Source: a virus. From it: a stretch of 33,481 bases of DNA. The position numbers and the translations under genes are program-made. Location: positions 1 through 33,481 of the IMG/VR virus record IMGVR_UViG_3300025770_000059; one strand, 5' to 3'. Shown piece by piece: positions 32,997-33,481 of the stretch; position 1 is the stretch's first letter; every line of letters begins with the position of its first letter. The notes below the pieces were generated by a model. The model worked only from the letters and a program-made list of their open reading frames with translations. It was not told the DNA's origin and did no database searches.

Positions 32997-33481
32997 ATGG
33001 CGATCCGAAACAAGTTTTTTCCAGGTTCCACCGTTTCCCGATACCTTCCTCCGGGGGAGCATTCGTGGGACGAGGCCGTTTATCAGAGCGGGAAGCCGGT
33101 TCTGGATGCTGAACTCAATCTCTCCCAAGAGGTTGGCCGTGAAATCAAGCGGTTAGTTCAGAACAACGAGACTCCTTCTGGGTTTCTTCGGGGACCCTCA
33201 CCGATCAACGTGTTGGCTGACTACGCCTTCCCGACTGTGGGTTCGCCTTCGTTTGTGGCAAACGCCTTCTACATGCAGAAGCGCACGGCCCTTGTGGCGA
33301 ACATGCCGGTCGTGGTCGAGTATTCCAACACCTCAATCACTGGACAAAGCCTTATCCAGTTGGATTCAGCCCCGGTCAACGGCGGCACCCCTCCTGACGT
33401 GAAGCGCACTGACTTCGTGTTTCTTGAGGTGTTCCGAGCGCAGGTAAGCAGTTCCCCTCATGCCAGCGGCACGATTACAGT
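32997..33481 (+). CDS. Virion structural protein, N-terminal part (cut by window end)
   Basis: 161 full codons are visible from ATG 32997; GGAG (32984-32987) is nine bases ahead, preceded by a GGGTA-GCG-TACCC hairpin (32965-32977). The start (NKFFPGSTVSRYLPPGEHSW, then YQSGKPVLDAELNLSQEVGR, FLRGPSPINVL) has the Q-x-G-K-P-x-L-D-x-E-L-N type motif seen near the N-terminus of large phage tail/baseplate proteins (DUF6519/DUF4815-like in flavour). The following residues are beta-rich. The frame stays open to the window end, so the gene is long. A structural role is likely from motif and context; exact identity is not. Confidence 0.55.
   Translation, partial: MAIRNKFFPGSTVSRYLPPGEHSWDEAVYQSGKPVLDAELNLSQEVGREIKRLVQNNETPSGFLRGPSPINVLADYAFPTVGSPSFVANAFYMQKRTALVANMPVVVEYSNTSITGQSLIQLDSAPVNGGTPPDVKRTDFVFLEVFRAQVSSSPHASGTIT

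Overview
The window is a stretch of the structural (tail) module of a large, GC-rich, tailed double-stranded DNA phage with a contractile tail. The main evidence is the first gene, whose C-terminal half reads as a contractile tail sheath, followed by a long run of very large, repetitive, glycine/alanine/threonine-rich fibre-type proteins. All genes but one lie on the + strand, are tightly packed and mostly have good Shine-Dalgarno (SD) sites. Nothing seen here fixes the host. No tRNA, integrase, terminase, capsid or replication gene is visible.

Layout. (1) 2-3304: 3' part of a tail sheath gene. (2) 3305-4902: an accessory island, made of a strong hairpin, a zinc-finger/Vsr-like homing-endonuclease-type gene (3443-4531) and about 230 bases dense in stem-loops ending in a terminator-like hairpin. 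(3) 4903-5700: a left-handed beta-helix hexapeptide-repeat protein with fresh internal duplications. (4) 5879-10099: a 1406-residue multidomain protein with two copies of an N-terminal module, a basic linker, an ADP-ribosyltransferase-like domain, a SWIM-like zinc site and a second ADP-ribosyltransferase-like domain. This is a plausible virion-delivered effector. (5) 10157-26529: a fibre cassette of eight substantial genes (627, 2870, 424, 364, 196, 147, 366 and 424 aa), many joined by TAATG/ATGA overlaps, with two 15-16 codon mini-ORFs inside the overlaps. Sequence modules recur within and between three of these genes. (6) 26577-32003: an 1808-residue virion protein. (7) 31984-32709, - strand: a KOW-domain protein, the only reverse gene. 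(8) 32809-33481: a 46-residue basic protein and the start of another structural gene, cut by the window edge.

The most system-like signal outside the genes is a 14-base element, roughly G-[G/T]-T-A-G-C-C-T-N-N-C-T-A-T. It sits 28-48 bases upstream of seven translation starts that have an intergenic gap before them and was not seen before the overlapped genes. It may be the phage's own (late) promoter. A second is the sheath / endonuclease / structured-RNA island, where the last codons of the sheath gene look recoded next to the endonuclease gene.

Functional calls come from reading the translations by eye. Domain names for the effector-like protein, the fibres and the KOW protein are family resemblances, not search results.
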